Positions 1-8,301 of a DNA stretch of 37,586 nt are shown in pieces (position 1 is the stretch's first letter; each line of letters begins with the position of its first letter). The DNA is from DASXRU01 sp033856235. Lineage in GTDB: Bacteria; Acidobacteriota; Blastocatellia; Pyrinomonadales; Pyrinomonadaceae. The position numbers were made by a program, and so were the translations under genes. The stretch is taken from NCBI GenBank assembly GCA_033856235.1, contig JAWVFI010000158.1:1-37586 (forward strand). Reading direction: 5' to 3'. A model generated the notes under the pieces. The model saw only the letters and a list, made by a program, of their open reading frames with translations, had not been told where the DNA came from and did no database searches.

Positions 1-1
1 T

Positions 2-1042
2 GCCAACCTCTCGCCCTCAGCGGCCGCAGGTACGGTTAGCGGCATTGTCACTGACAGCAACGGCACAGCGGTGGAAGGCGTGGTGGTCAGAATGAGCGGC
101 GATCAGGACCGCAAGACCATTACCGACACCAAAGGTCGTTACTACTTCGACAATGTGGATGTAAATGGCTTCTACACGGTGACGCCGTCGCGGGTGAACT
201 ATCACTTCAATCCTTTTAACCGGGCCTTTACTCAGCTGGGGAACCAGACGGACGCCGCCTTTGCTGCGTCATTCACGGGCGACAATGCCAACCCGCTGGA
301 TACTCCGGAATACTTCGTCAGGCAACAATACGTTGACCTGCTGGGACGCGAGCCGGATGAAGGCGGGTTCAACTATTGGAGCGACCGCCTGCTGGAATGT
401 GGCGATGCCGATTGTATGAATCAGAGACGCAGCGATATCGCCGCGGCCTTCTTCATCGAACAGGAGTTCCAGCAGACCGGCTCGTTCATCGACGTTCTGT
501 ACAAAGGCAGTCTCGGCCGCCGGCCAGGGTATTCAGAGTATTCAGCCGACCGGAAGCTGGTGATTGGCGGTCCTGATCTGGAAACGGAGCAGGCTGCCTT
601 TGCCGCAGACTTCGTGAAGCGGGCGGAGTTTGTGCAGAAGTATCAGTCGAACACCACCGGCGAGTCATTCGTCGATGCCTTGCTGGCGAATGTCTGGCAG
701 ACTTCGAATCTGGATCTGGGGACGCAACGTGGCGTGCTGCTGGCGCTCTATCAAACCGGAGGGGACATGAACCAGAGTCGCGCCCTGGTGTTGCGGCAAT
801 TGAGCGAGAATCCTTCGCTCAAAGGCGTCGAGTACAACCCGGCGTTTGTCGTGACAGAATACTTCGGCTACCTGCGGCGCAACCCGGAAGCGGAAGGCTA
901 TAACTTCTGGCTGAATGTGCTCGACAACCGCGAGCCCGGCAACTTCCGCGGCATGGTCTGTTCGTTTATTACTTCCACGGAGTATCAGAAACGGTTTAGT
1001 TCAGTCGTGAGTCACAGCAACGGCGAGTGCGGGCAGCGCTAA
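2..1042 (+). CDS. DUF4214 protein with carboxypeptidase-regulatory-like domain (5' end outside window)
   Basis: The reading frame is already open at the first bases of the window, so the true start lies upstream and only the C-terminal part is seen. The visible protein begins with a carboxypeptidase-regulatory-like (Ig-like) fold of about 65 residues (GTVSGIVTDSNGTAVEGV, then a GRYYFDNV strand). It continues with DUF4214-type repeats: EYFVRQQYVDLLGREPDEGG with FNYWSDRL, and later VVTEYFGYLRRNPEAEGYNFW. DUF4214 occurs in secreted or surface proteins, but its function is not established. An internal GTG at 71 could be mistaken for a start; the domain clearly extends further upstream. This architecture is common in Blastocatellia-like acidobacteria. 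The family assignment is fairly secure; the biological role is unknown. Confidence 0.85.
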   Translation, partial: ANLSPSAAAGTVSGIVTDSNGTAVEGVVVRMSGDQDRKTITDTKGRYYFDNVDVNGFYTVTPSRVNYHFNPFNRAFTQLGNQTDAAFAASFTGDNANPLDTPEYFVRQQYVDLLGREPDEGGFNYWSDRLLECGDADCMNQRRSDIAAAFFIEQEFQQTGSFIDVLYKGSLGRRPGYSEYSADRKLVIGGPDLETEQAAFAADFVKRAEFVQKYQSNTTGESFVDALLANVWQTSNLDLGTQRGVLLALYQTGGDMNQSRALVLRQLSENPSLKGVEYNPAFVVTEYFGYLRRNPEAEGYNFWLNVLDNREPGNFRGMVCSFITSTEYQKRFSSVVSHSNGECGQR

Positions 1043-1048
1043 GCGTGC

Positions 1049-1227
1049 GCGGCGCGCAGGGCCGCACCGGGGTTTCGGCCGCGGACTTCTCGCCCATCCG
1101 CAACGCCGATCTCGGGCGGTTCACCGTCGATCGCCTGATGTCGATCATCAGCCGGCTCGGGTCACGAATCGAGGTGAAGATCAAAGTGCGACGAGCTGAA
1201 ACGGTCGAACACGGCATGCCAGCGTAG
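1049..1227 (+). pseudogene. C-terminal remnant of a HigA-like (HTH/XRE) antitoxin
   Basis: The translated stretch DFSPIRNADLGRFTVDRLMS, followed by IISRLGSRIEVKIKVRR, matches the C-terminal half of the HTH_37/HigA-type antitoxin family, in which a 'SRIRNADLxRFTIDRL' segment precedes a 'V-E-V-x-I-x-V' strand. The N-terminal helix-turn-helix is absent: upstream residues are a low-complexity, unrelated reading that runs into the stop of the DUF4214 gene. No toxin partner is visible nearby. I infer a decayed toxin-antitoxin gene. An expressed short peptide starting at the GTG/ATG-like codons near 1027-1047 is less likely. Confidence 0.55.
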
Positions 1228-1762
1228 AAGGCTAATTAGCTTCGCCTCCCAACGCGAAAAGACTTTGCCAGACTCCGCTTACACATTAGTCAATTCATGA
1301 AGCATGAGCGTGACTTCTCTAATCGCCTTCATTCGATCCTGACCGCATGTCCCGCGATCTGTTGGAAAGTCGCCATCTCGTAAGAGCGCGCGAAACAGTC
1401 AAGGCAAAAATTTCTTTGCTTGTTCCGAAAGGGCTCTGAGATCAAACCTATCTGGATTGGGAGAAGGGATATAAGTGGGACGCCCACTAGCAGTGGTGGC
1501 GCGACCAGCGACCAAGCCGGTTTGTGGTAACCGGCTCTGTGCCTATTCCATTCCTTGATCACCCCGAGACATAGCATTCACGCTGCCAATAAGCTCGTAT
1601 CGAAACCAGCCAGATGGCGTCAGGCATTTTGGTACAAATCAGTACGACCAAAATGATTCCGCTCCTGGATTCTGCCGAGAGTAGGCTCCGTGCCGCTATG
1701 GCCTCCATGGTACGAAACTCGCTTTCATTCGGACGCCAGATCAGTTCAAGTCTAGCGCCGGA
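1228..1762. other. Intergenic stretch without a supported gene
   Basis: This 535-bp stretch separates the antitoxin remnant from the xoxF-like gene. Short open frames exist on the minus strand (for example 1329-1577), but they have no recognisable domain, no good ribosome binding site and odd composition. The promoter of the alcohol dehydrogenase operon should lie here. I could not identify a convincing -35/-10 pair. Confidence 0.5.
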
Positions 1763-1768
1763 GTGAAA

Positions 1769-3613
1769 ATGACTGGAAAAAGCGCGCTCTGCTTTCTCTT
1801 GATCAGTGTCAGTCTGAGTTTCATCCTTGCTGCCTGTGCGCATCGAGAAGACGTGCATTCGCCAGGATTTGCCAATCGCATTCAAACCCAACCAACCGGG
1901 GCTCAACAAGCCGGCGACCAGACGGAAGACGGCCAATGGCTAATGCCGGCCAAGAATTACGCCAGCACCAGATTCAGCGGACTCGATCAAATCAATAGCA
2001 ATAACGTCGGTAACCTGAAGCTCGCCTGGAGCTTCTCGACAAATGTGTTGCGGGGTCACGAAGCGGCGCCAATCGTCGCCGGCGACACCATGTTTGTTGT
2101 CACGCCGTATCCGAACATCGTTTACGCGCTGGACCTAACCCAGCCCGGCGGACCTATCAAATGGAAATACGAATCGAATCCTGCATCCGCATCCCAGGGC
2201 GTGGCTTGCTGCGATGTCATAAATCGCGGCGTGGTCTATGCCGATGGCAAGATCTTTTTCAACACGCTCGATGACTACACCATTAGTCTCGACGCCTCCA
2301 CCGGCAAAGAACTTTGGAAAACGAAAGTCGGTGACATCAACCAGGGCGAGACGATGACGATGGCGCCGCTCGTTGTTAAAGAGAGAGTGTTGGTGGGCGA
2401 TAGTGGCGGCGAATTTGGCGTGCGCGGCTGGTTGACGGCGCTGGATATCAACACCGGCAAGATCGCATGGCGCGCATATCACACCGGTCCGGATGCCGAC
2501 GTACTGATTGGGCAAAATTTTCATCCCTTCTATCAACAGGACCAGGGAAAAGACTTGGGAATATCGAGCTGGCCTGCTGACGCCTGGCGCATCGGCGGCG
2601 GCACAATGTGGGGATGGATTTCCTACGATCCCGATCAGGACTTGATCTTCTATGGCACTGGTAATCCGGGTCCATGGAATCCGGAGCAACGACCCGGCGA
2701 CAACAAATGGACCTGTGGAATTTTCGCGCGCAAGCCGGAGAACGGTGAGGCGGTTTGGTATTACCAGTTTAGCCCTCACGATCTCCACGACTACGACGCC
2801 GTCAACGAACAAATACTTCTCGATTTACCTGTCAACGGCCAAACCCGAAAGGTGCTGGTTCGGCCGGAACGCAATGGTTATGTCTACGTCATGGATCGCG
2901 CGAACGGTCAGGTGCTCTCAGCGAATCCCTACGCGTACATCACATCCTCGAAAGGCGTTGACCTCAATTCCGGAAAACTGATTTACAACGAAGAAAAGAA
3001 TCCGCAAGCCGGAAAAGTAATCAGGGAGATTTGTCCGGCAGCACCGGGAGCCAAGGATTGGCAGCCCTCTGCTTTTTCACCGCGCACTGGTCTGCTCTAC
3101 ATCCCTCATCAAAATCTCTGCATGGATGTGGAGGGCCTGGAAGCAAACTACATCGCCGGCACGCCGTATGTAGGGGCTAACGTGAAAATGTATGCGGGAC
3201 CCGGAGGAAACCGAGGCGAGTTCCTCGCCTGGGATCCAGTCAAAGGAGAAAAAGTTTGGGCCATTCAAGAAAAGTTTCCTGTGTGGAGCGGAGCAGTCGC
3301 CACTGCGGGTGATGTTGTTTTCTACGGCACGATGGACGGCTGGTTCAAGGCCGTCGATGCAAAAAGCGGACAACCACTTTGGCAGTTCAAATGTGGTTCC
3401 GGAATCATTGGGCAGCCGATTAGTTATCGTGGCCCGGACGGCAAGCAGTACATCGCGATACTAGCAGGAGTGGGCGGATGGTCGGGTGCGATTGTCGCGG
3501 CTGGCCTCGATCCGCGCGATCCCAGCGGCGCGCTGGGGTTCGTCAATGCGATGACTGATTTGCCCGACGCTACGACCAAGGGGGGAATGCTGTATGTGTT
3601 CGCACTGCCGTGA
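1769..3613 (+). CDS. xoxF: XoxF-like PQQ-dependent (lanthanide-type) methanol/alcohol dehydrogenase
   Basis: This is an eight-bladed quinoprotein of the methanol/ethanol dehydrogenase family (614 residues), expected to oxidise a primary alcohol in the periplasm and pass electrons to a cytochrome c. Visible family features (numbered from the ATG at 1769): the vicinal disulfide pair Cys147-Cys148 in GVACCDVINRG, Glu215 in GGEFGVRG, Asn299 in TGNPGPWN, and catalytic Asp341 followed by Asp343 in HDYDAVNE. The second Asp is the hallmark of lanthanide-dependent XoxF enzymes; calcium MxaF has Ala there. Propeller docking motifs such as TGKELW and SGQPLWQFKCGSGIIG are present. The N-terminus carries a lipobox (LAAC, Cys23), suggesting a lipid-anchored enzyme. 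I prefer ATG 1769 over GTG 1763 because GGAG at 1760-1763 lies 5 nt upstream. It is followed by xoxJ- and xoxG-like genes. Substrate (methanol versus another alcohol) is not provable here. Confidence 0.9.
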   Translation: MTGKSALCFLLISVSLSFILAACAHREDVHSPGFANRIQTQPTGAQQAGDQTEDGQWLMPAKNYASTRFSGLDQINSNNVGNLKLAWSFSTNVLRGHEAAPIVAGDTMFVVTPYPNIVYALDLTQPGGPIKWKYESNPASASQGVACCDVINRGVVYADGKIFFNTLDDYTISLDASTGKELWKTKVGDINQGETMTMAPLVVKERVLVGDSGGEFGVRGWLTALDINTGKIAWRAYHTGPDADVLIGQNFHPFYQQDQGKDLGISSWPADAWRIGGGTMWGWISYDPDQDLIFYGTGNPGPWNPEQRPGDNKWTCGIFARKPENGEAVWYYQFSPHDLHDYDAVNEQILLDLPVNGQTRKVLVRPERNGYVYVMDRANGQVLSANPYAYITSSKGVDLNSGKLIYNEEKNPQAGKVIREICPAAPGAKDWQPSAFSPRTGLLYIPHQNLCMDVEGLEANYIAGTPYVGANVKMYAGPGGNRGEFLAWDPVKGEKVWAIQEKFPVWSGAVATAGDVVFYGTMDGWFKAVDAKSGQPLWQFKCGSGIIGQPISYRGPDGKQYIAILAGVGGWSGAIVAAGLDPRDPSGALGFVNAMTDLPDATTKGGMLYVFALP

Positions 3614-3631
3614 TGAATCTGCAGCTTCCTT

Positions 3632-3804
3632 GTCCCGTAGGGACATAATGTTTATAGAACAGAAAATCCAGAAACATATTCTCGCTCCGAAGGAGCGCAA
3701 CGTAATTGCTCTGGCATTTTCATCGCTGCCTACATTGCGCTCCGCTGGAGCGCGAGTCGGGGGATTCATACCGGGGTCTATAAATATTCGGCTCCTCCGG
3801 AGTC
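3632..3804. repeat. MITE-like palindromic element between xoxF and xoxJ
   Basis: Four hairpins sit in 173 bp: GTCCCGTAGGGAC at 3632-3644, CGCTCCGAAGGAGCG at 3683-3697, GCGCTCCGCTGGAGCGC at 3737-3753 and GGCTCCTCCGGAGTC at 3790-3804. The outer parts are also an imperfect inverted repeat: AATGTTTATAGAAC near 3647-3660 against GGTCTATAAATATT near 3775-3788. It has no coding potential of its own, although the xoxJ frame happens to stay open across it. It resembles the mosaic palindromic repeats scattered between acidobacterial genes. Confidence 0.75.
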
Positions 3805-3824
3805 AGCGTCTTACTAAGCAGCCG

Positions 3825-4697
3825 ATGCTGAGAAGCGTGACCGTCGCTATGTACTTACCCGCTTTCGTGCTTGCGCTACTCACTTCATGTTCCCACAAAG
3901 CGGTCGCGCCAGCTGTAACTGCACAACAGCCGGCCCTTGTCGCGGGTGTGCTTCGCGTTTGCGCCGATCCGAACAACCTGCCTTTTTCCAACCAGAAATT
4001 GGAAGGCTTTGAAAATAAACTGGCGGAACTGATCGCAAAAGAAACTGGAGAAACCGTTGAATACACCTGGTGGGCGCAACGTCGTGGCTTCTTTCGCAAC
4101 ACGCTCAAGGATGGCGCCTGTGATGTTGTACTCGGCGTACCCGCTGGGTTTGAGATGGCGTTGACTACGTCGCCTTATTACCGCTCGAGCTACGTTTTCA
4201 TTACTCGCAAAGATCGAAATCTCGACATCAAATCGTTTGATGACCCGGTGCTGCGGAAACTGAAGATAGGAGTGCAGATGGTCGGCGACGATTTTAGCAA
4301 CACGCCGCCCGCACACGCGCTCACAAAACGTCACATCATCCAAAACGTTCGCGGCTACACCCTCTACGGTGATTATTCGCAGCCCAATCCCCCAGCCAGA
4401 ATTATCGACGCCGTGGCTGAAAGGGAAGTGGATGTGGCCATCGCGTGGGGACCTTTGGCGGGCTATTTCGCTAAACTAAGCAACGTGCCCCTGAAACTGG
4501 TCCCGGTATCCCCGCAGGTGGATCAGCCGTTCCTACCTTTTGTTTATGACATCGCCATGGGTGTGCGGCGAGGAGATCAGGAACTGAAGGATCGACTAGA
4601 AAGGATTATGGATAAGAGACGCGGGGATATTGATCGACTGCTCGTTGAGTATGGTGTGCCGCGCGTCGACCAGGCGATAATTGCTTCCAATCGCTGA
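3825..4697 (+). CDS. xoxJ: XoxJ-like periplasmic binding protein (quinoprotein dehydrogenase-associated)
   Basis: A 290-residue type-2 periplasmic solute-binding protein of the kind found beside PQQ alcohol dehydrogenases (MxaJ/XoxJ). Family traits: GVLRVCADPNNLPFSNQKLE and GFENKLAELIAKETG at the start of the mature protein, WWAQRRGFFRNTL, and GACDVVLGVPAGFEM. In known systems XoxJ-type proteins are thought to interact with and help activate or mature XoxF rather than to feed an ABC transporter; no permease or ATPase gene is nearby, which agrees. The N-terminus is a lipoprotein signal with lipobox LTSC (Cys22). The frame is open upstream to 3594, but that part translates the palindromic repeat, so ATG 3825 is taken as start; ATG 3849 is possible and would shorten the signal peptide. 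Confidence 0.85.
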   Translation: MLRSVTVAMYLPAFVLALLTSCSHKAVAPAVTAQQPALVAGVLRVCADPNNLPFSNQKLEGFENKLAELIAKETGETVEYTWWAQRRGFFRNTLKDGACDVVLGVPAGFEMALTTSPYYRSSYVFITRKDRNLDIKSFDDPVLRKLKIGVQMVGDDFSNTPPAHALTKRHIIQNVRGYTLYGDYSQPNPPARIIDAVAEREVDVAIAWGPLAGYFAKLSNVPLKLVPVSPQVDQPFLPFVYDIAMGVRRGDQELKDRLERIMDKRRGDIDRLLVEYGVPRVDQAIIASNR

Positions 4698-4706
4698 GAC
4701 ATAGAG

Positions 4707-5282
4707 ATGAACGTGCCTTCACGATACTTAAGACCTGTGGTCCACAGTGGGTGGGCGCTTCTGGTTCTGTTGGGCCTGCTCGGCATCTCCTGTAAGCGGG
4801 AGGAGAGGCAATTTGACCCGCCGCCGGCGCCGGCAAATGCCCCGATTTTAATGAGCGATCTCCAACCCGGCGCTCCAGGATCTCAAGCAGGCCCGAAAAA
4901 TCCATTAGAAGGGAATGCGACCGCTTTGTCGGATGGCAAGCGATTATTTTCGCAATATAACTGCACGGGTTGCCATGCGAATGGCGGTGGCGCGATCGGG
5001 CCACCCTTGATGGACGAAAAGTGGATCTACGGCAGCGAACCGGTAAACATTTATTCGACCATCGTGGAAGGCCGTCCCAATGGAATGCCTTCCTTCAGGC
5101 ACAAGATTTCGGACTATCAGGTCTGGGAGATTTCGGCTTACGTGCGCTCGCTAAGCGGCCAGGTGCGCAAGGATGTGGCGCCGGGCCGCAACGACGACAT
5201 GAACGTGCACCGCTCGGAGCAGCGAATAGAACGGAAGACGCCGGAGCACTCTGCCATTCCGAAATCCGCCGAACAACCATGA
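4707..5282 (+). CDS. xoxG: XoxG-like single-haem cytochrome c
   Basis: A 191-residue exported c-type cytochrome with one haem site, CTGCH (Cys86, Cys89, His90), and a likely axial Met127 in GMPSF. It is separated by only 9 bp from xoxJ and overlaps coxB by 4 nt. It most likely accepts electrons from the XoxF-like dehydrogenase and passes them to the caa3 oxidase encoded next. The N-terminal hydrophobic stretch ends in LLGISC, a possible but non-canonical lipobox (Cys29). Residues about 30-75 are a proline- and alanine-rich linker. Domain identity is clear; its exact partner is inferred from gene order. Confidence 0.85.
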   Translation: MNVPSRYLRPVVHSGWALLVLLGLLGISCKREERQFDPPPAPANAPILMSDLQPGAPGSQAGPKNPLEGNATALSDGKRLFSQYNCTGCHANGGGAIGPPLMDEKWIYGSEPVNIYSTIVEGRPNGMPSFRHKISDYQVWEISAYVRSLSGQVRKDVAPGRNDDMNVHRSEQRIERKTPEHSAIPKSAEQP

Positions 5283-6313
5283 TGGACAAGCGACGAGCAT
5301 CAGTAGTTCTGATCATGGCAGGTCTGTTGTCGAGCAATTGCGGCGGCGGATTGCAGTCGGTCGTCGACCCGGCTGGCCCGCAAGCGGAGCACATCGGCCG
5401 GCTGTGGTGGTTCATGCTGATCACCTGCACGGTAGTCTTTGTCCTTGTGCTTCTGTTCTTACTGATAGCTTTAGTGAAGAGAAGCAAGTCTATTCAGCCA
5501 TCTGATGAGTCACCGGAAAATGTAACGAGCGAATCGGAACGGCGGCGTGGCCTCATTGTCATTGTCGCCACCGGTCTTACGATCGCGATTCTATTTACAC
5601 TCATGCTCGATAGCTTTCTGGTCGGACGAGGTCTGACTGCCGAGCTGGATCGAAAACAAGGTGTACACATCGAGGTGACCGGACACCAATGGTGGTGGGA
5701 AGTGCGCTATCAGGACACAGACGCCAGCAGCATTTTCACCACTGCCAATGAGATTCACATACCGGTCGGCGTTCCGGTGACTTTCACTCTAAAAGCAACT
5801 GACGTGATTCATAGCTTCTGGGTGCCCAATCTTCATGGCAAGAAGGATCTGATTCCCGGAAAAGTTTCGACGATTTGGTTGCAAGCTGACAAGGTCGGCG
5901 TTTATCGAGGGCAGTGTGCGGAATTTTGTGGGCATCAACACGCCCACATGGCACTTTGGATTTTTGCAGAGCCGCGCGAACAGTTTGATGCCTGGCGACG
6001 AAACCAAATTCAATCGGCAGTCTCGCCGGCAAATCCTGCCGAACAAAAAGGGCAGCAGGTGTTTCTATCGTCAACCTGCGTGATGTGTCACGCGATAAAC
6101 GGAACCCCGGCAGGCGCAAACGTAGGACCGAACCTAACTCATCTCGCGAGCCGCAACACCATTGCCGCAGCGACCCTTCCGAATGATCGTGACCATCTGG
6201 CGCAGTGGGTGAGTGATTCACAGCAGATCAAACCCGGCAATCGCATGCCCCCAAACAAACTTGTCCCGGAAGATATGCAGGCTTTGCTCGACTACCTGCA
6301 GAGTTTGAAGTGA
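5279..6313 (+). CDS. ctaC: Cytochrome c oxidase subunit II with fused cytochrome c (caa3 type)
   Basis: This 344-residue subunit has two membrane helices (about residues 42-66 and 91-113), a periplasmic cupredoxin domain and a C-terminal cytochrome c domain. All CuA ligands are present: His178 in VIHSFWVPNLHG, and Cys213, Glu215, Cys217, His221 and Met224 in CAEFCGHQHAHM. The haem site is CVMCH (Cys267, Cys270, His271), with Met323 in GNRMPP as likely sixth ligand. This fusion defines caa3-type oxidases, which take electrons directly from a cytochrome c. The start ATG at 5279 overlaps the xoxG stop in an ATGA arrangement, and ATG 5282 follows immediately. A signal with SSNC near Cys21 may be processed as a lipoprotein, but the box is atypical. 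Confidence 0.93.
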   Translation: MMDKRRASVVLIMAGLLSSNCGGGLQSVVDPAGPQAEHIGRLWWFMLITCTVVFVLVLLFLLIALVKRSKSIQPSDESPENVTSESERRRGLIVIVATGLTIAILFTLMLDSFLVGRGLTAELDRKQGVHIEVTGHQWWWEVRYQDTDASSIFTTANEIHIPVGVPVTFTLKATDVIHSFWVPNLHGKKDLIPGKVSTIWLQADKVGVYRGQCAEFCGHQHAHMALWIFAEPREQFDAWRRNQIQSAVSPANPAEQKGQQVFLSSTCVMCHAINGTPAGANVGPNLTHLASRNTIAAATLPNDRDHLAQWVSDSQQIKPGNRMPPNKLVPEDMQALLDYLQSLK

Positions 6314-6318
6314 AGAAA

Positions 6319-8301
6319 ATGGCGAACCGTCCACAATCGTTAGCAGAGCACGCGTCCGTGGCGCAAGCCGACCGGCGCGAGATCAAGGAACTCGAGCGCG
6401 TCTGGGCCCGCTCGCCCGGAATTATTGGTTGGTTTACTGACACGGACCATAAAGCGATTGCCCTCAGGTATGTCGTTACCGCTTTCATGTTTTTTCTGCT
6501 CGGCGGAATCGAAGCGGCGCTGATGCGGATTCAACTGGCCCGTCCTGAAAATCACTTCCTCAATCCTGACTTGTACAACCAGGTCTTCACGGTTCACGGG
6601 ACGACCATGATGTTTCTCTTCGCTGTGCCGATCATGACAGCTCTGGGGATTTACCTCGTTCCTTTGATGGTCGGCGCCCGAGACGTGGCGTTTCCACGAC
6701 TCAATAATTACGGCTACTTCGTCTATTTGATTGGCGGCATACTGCTCTACGTCAGTTTTTTTCTTAACACCGGTCCCGATGCTGGCTGGTTTGCTTACGT
6801 GCCCCTTTCAGGCCCGGGCTATTCGCCGGGCAAACGCGTGGACATTTGGGCGCAGATGATTTCGTTTACCGAGATTTCGGCGTTATCGGGAGCCGTCGTT
6901 ATCATCGGCACAGTTTTCAAAATGCGCGCGCCGGGGATGTCGCTTCACCGTATGCCGCTTTTTGTGTGGGCGCAGCTAGTCACGTCATTCATGATCATCT
7001 TCGCGATGCCCGCGGTGATGCTGGCCAGCAGCCTCCTCGCTTCCGACAGGCTCATCGACACGCATTTTTTCAATCCGGCGGAGGGCGGCGACGCAATTCT
7101 CTATCAACACATGTTTTGGTTTTTCGGACACCCGGAGGTTTACATAATTTTCATCCCCGCGTTGGGATTCATTTCGTCAATTGTGGTTACGTTTTCGCGG
7201 CGTAGAGTTTTTGGATACACGGCCATGGTGCTGTCGCTGATTGCCACCGCTTTCCTTGGTTTCGGGCTTTGGGTCCATCACATGTTTGCTACGCCTTTGC
7301 CGCAGCTTGGACAAAGTTTCTTTACGGCGGCGAGCATGATGATCGCCATTCCCAGCGGTGTTCAGATCTTTTGTTGGATTGCGACGATGTGGGGCGCGAA
7401 GTTAAATATTAAAACGCCTTTGCTTTTCGTGCTTGGATTTGTAGCGATCTTTGTGCTGGGCGGTTTGACCGGCGTGATGCTCGCGTCGATCCCGCTTAAT
7501 CTACAGATTCACGATACTTTCTTCGTCGTGGCCCATCTTCATTACGTGCTGATCGGCGGCGCAGTATTTCCGCTTTTCGGCGCCTTCTACTATTGGTTTC
7601 CCAAATGGACTGGCCGGCTACTCAGCGAGCGTCTCGGCAAATGGAATTTCGGGTTGATGTTTGTTGGCTTCAATCTGGTGTTCTTTCCGATGCATCAGCT
7701 CGGGCTTAAGGGGATGCCGCGGCGCGTTTACACCTATCTACCGGAAAACGGTTGGGCGTCTTTAAATATGCTCGCCTCGGTGGGCGCATTGATTCTCGCG
7801 TTCGGCGTGGTGGTGTTTATGGTGAATGTCTTTTGGGCGCGACGGTTCGGGACAGTTGCCGGACCGAATCCATGGGGCGCCGATACGCTGGAATGGGGAC
7901 TCGCGTCGCCGCCGCCGGATTACAACTTTTTTCGCATTCCGGCGATCGAGGGGCGATATGCTTTGTGGGACAAGTCAGAGAACGCTGCCGTCGTCGTGGG
8001 CCTAAGTTCAACGAAGCGCGAAACTCTGGTTACCAGTGTCGTCGACGCTGTACCCGAACTTCGCTACGAGCTGCCTGGCCCTTCGATTTGGCCACTGCTG
8101 CTGGCGCTGGCGACCGCTGAAACCTTCATCGTCGGGATTTTTACACCGTGGGCATTCGCTGTTGGGGCTGTGTTGACGTTTGCCGTATTCGTTGGCTGGT
8201 TCTTTGGCAGTCCGAATTACGAAAACGTCGACGCGAAAGAGCCACCCGATCAATCCAACCGATTGGACGCACCGGAATACTTGCGACCTGAGGAAGCATG
8301 A
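6319..8301 (+). CDS. ctaD: Cytochrome c oxidase subunit I
   Basis: The catalytic haem-copper subunit (660 residues). Ligands are visible: His93 (haem a) in VHGTTMMF, His271 and the cross-linked Tyr275 in GHPEVYI, His320-His321 in VHHMF (CuB), and His406/His408 in VVAHLHYV (haem a3 and a). The HPEVY motif places it with A-type oxidases. The protein is longer than the usual ~530-560 residues: after about residue 590 there are two further hydrophobic helices (SIWPLLLALATAETFIVGIF and AFAVGAVLTFAVFVGWFF). I chose ATG 6319; a GTG at 6310 overlapping the ctaC stop would add three residues. The gene's stop overlaps the subunit III start. Confidence 0.95.
   Translation: MANRPQSLAEHASVAQADRREIKELERVWARSPGIIGWFTDTDHKAIALRYVVTAFMFFLLGGIEAALMRIQLARPENHFLNPDLYNQVFTVHGTTMMFLFAVPIMTALGIYLVPLMVGARDVAFPRLNNYGYFVYLIGGILLYVSFFLNTGPDAGWFAYVPLSGPGYSPGKRVDIWAQMISFTEISALSGAVVIIGTVFKMRAPGMSLHRMPLFVWAQLVTSFMIIFAMPAVMLASSLLASDRLIDTHFFNPAEGGDAILYQHMFWFFGHPEVYIIFIPALGFISSIVVTFSRRRVFGYTAMVLSLIATAFLGFGLWVHHMFATPLPQLGQSFFTAASMMIAIPSGVQIFCWIATMWGAKLNIKTPLLFVLGFVAIFVLGGLTGVMLASIPLNLQIHDTFFVVAHLHYVLIGGAVFPLFGAFYYWFPKWTGRLLSERLGKWNFGLMFVGFNLVFFPMHQLGLKGMPRRVYTYLPENGWASLNMLASVGALILAFGVVVFMVNVFWARRFGTVAGPNPWGADTLEWGLASPPPDYNFFRIPAIEGRYALWDKSENAAVVVGLSSTKRETLVTSVVDAVPELRYELPGPSIWPLLLALATAETFIVGIFTPWAFAVGAVLTFAVFVGWFFGSPNYENVDAKEPPDQSNRLDAPEYLRPEEA

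Noticed and set aside
1329..1577. Minus-strand open frame with Cys-rich segment NFCLDCFARS
   Set aside because: No family, no ribosome site and no neighbour to support it; left as unassigned sequence.
2135..2812. Minus-strand open frame of 225 codons within xoxF
   Set aside because: Antisense to the PQQ dehydrogenase with no domain or ribosome site.
3594..3824. In-frame upstream extension of the xoxJ gene
   Set aside because: It translates the palindromic repeat and would bury the lipoprotein signal; chance open frame.
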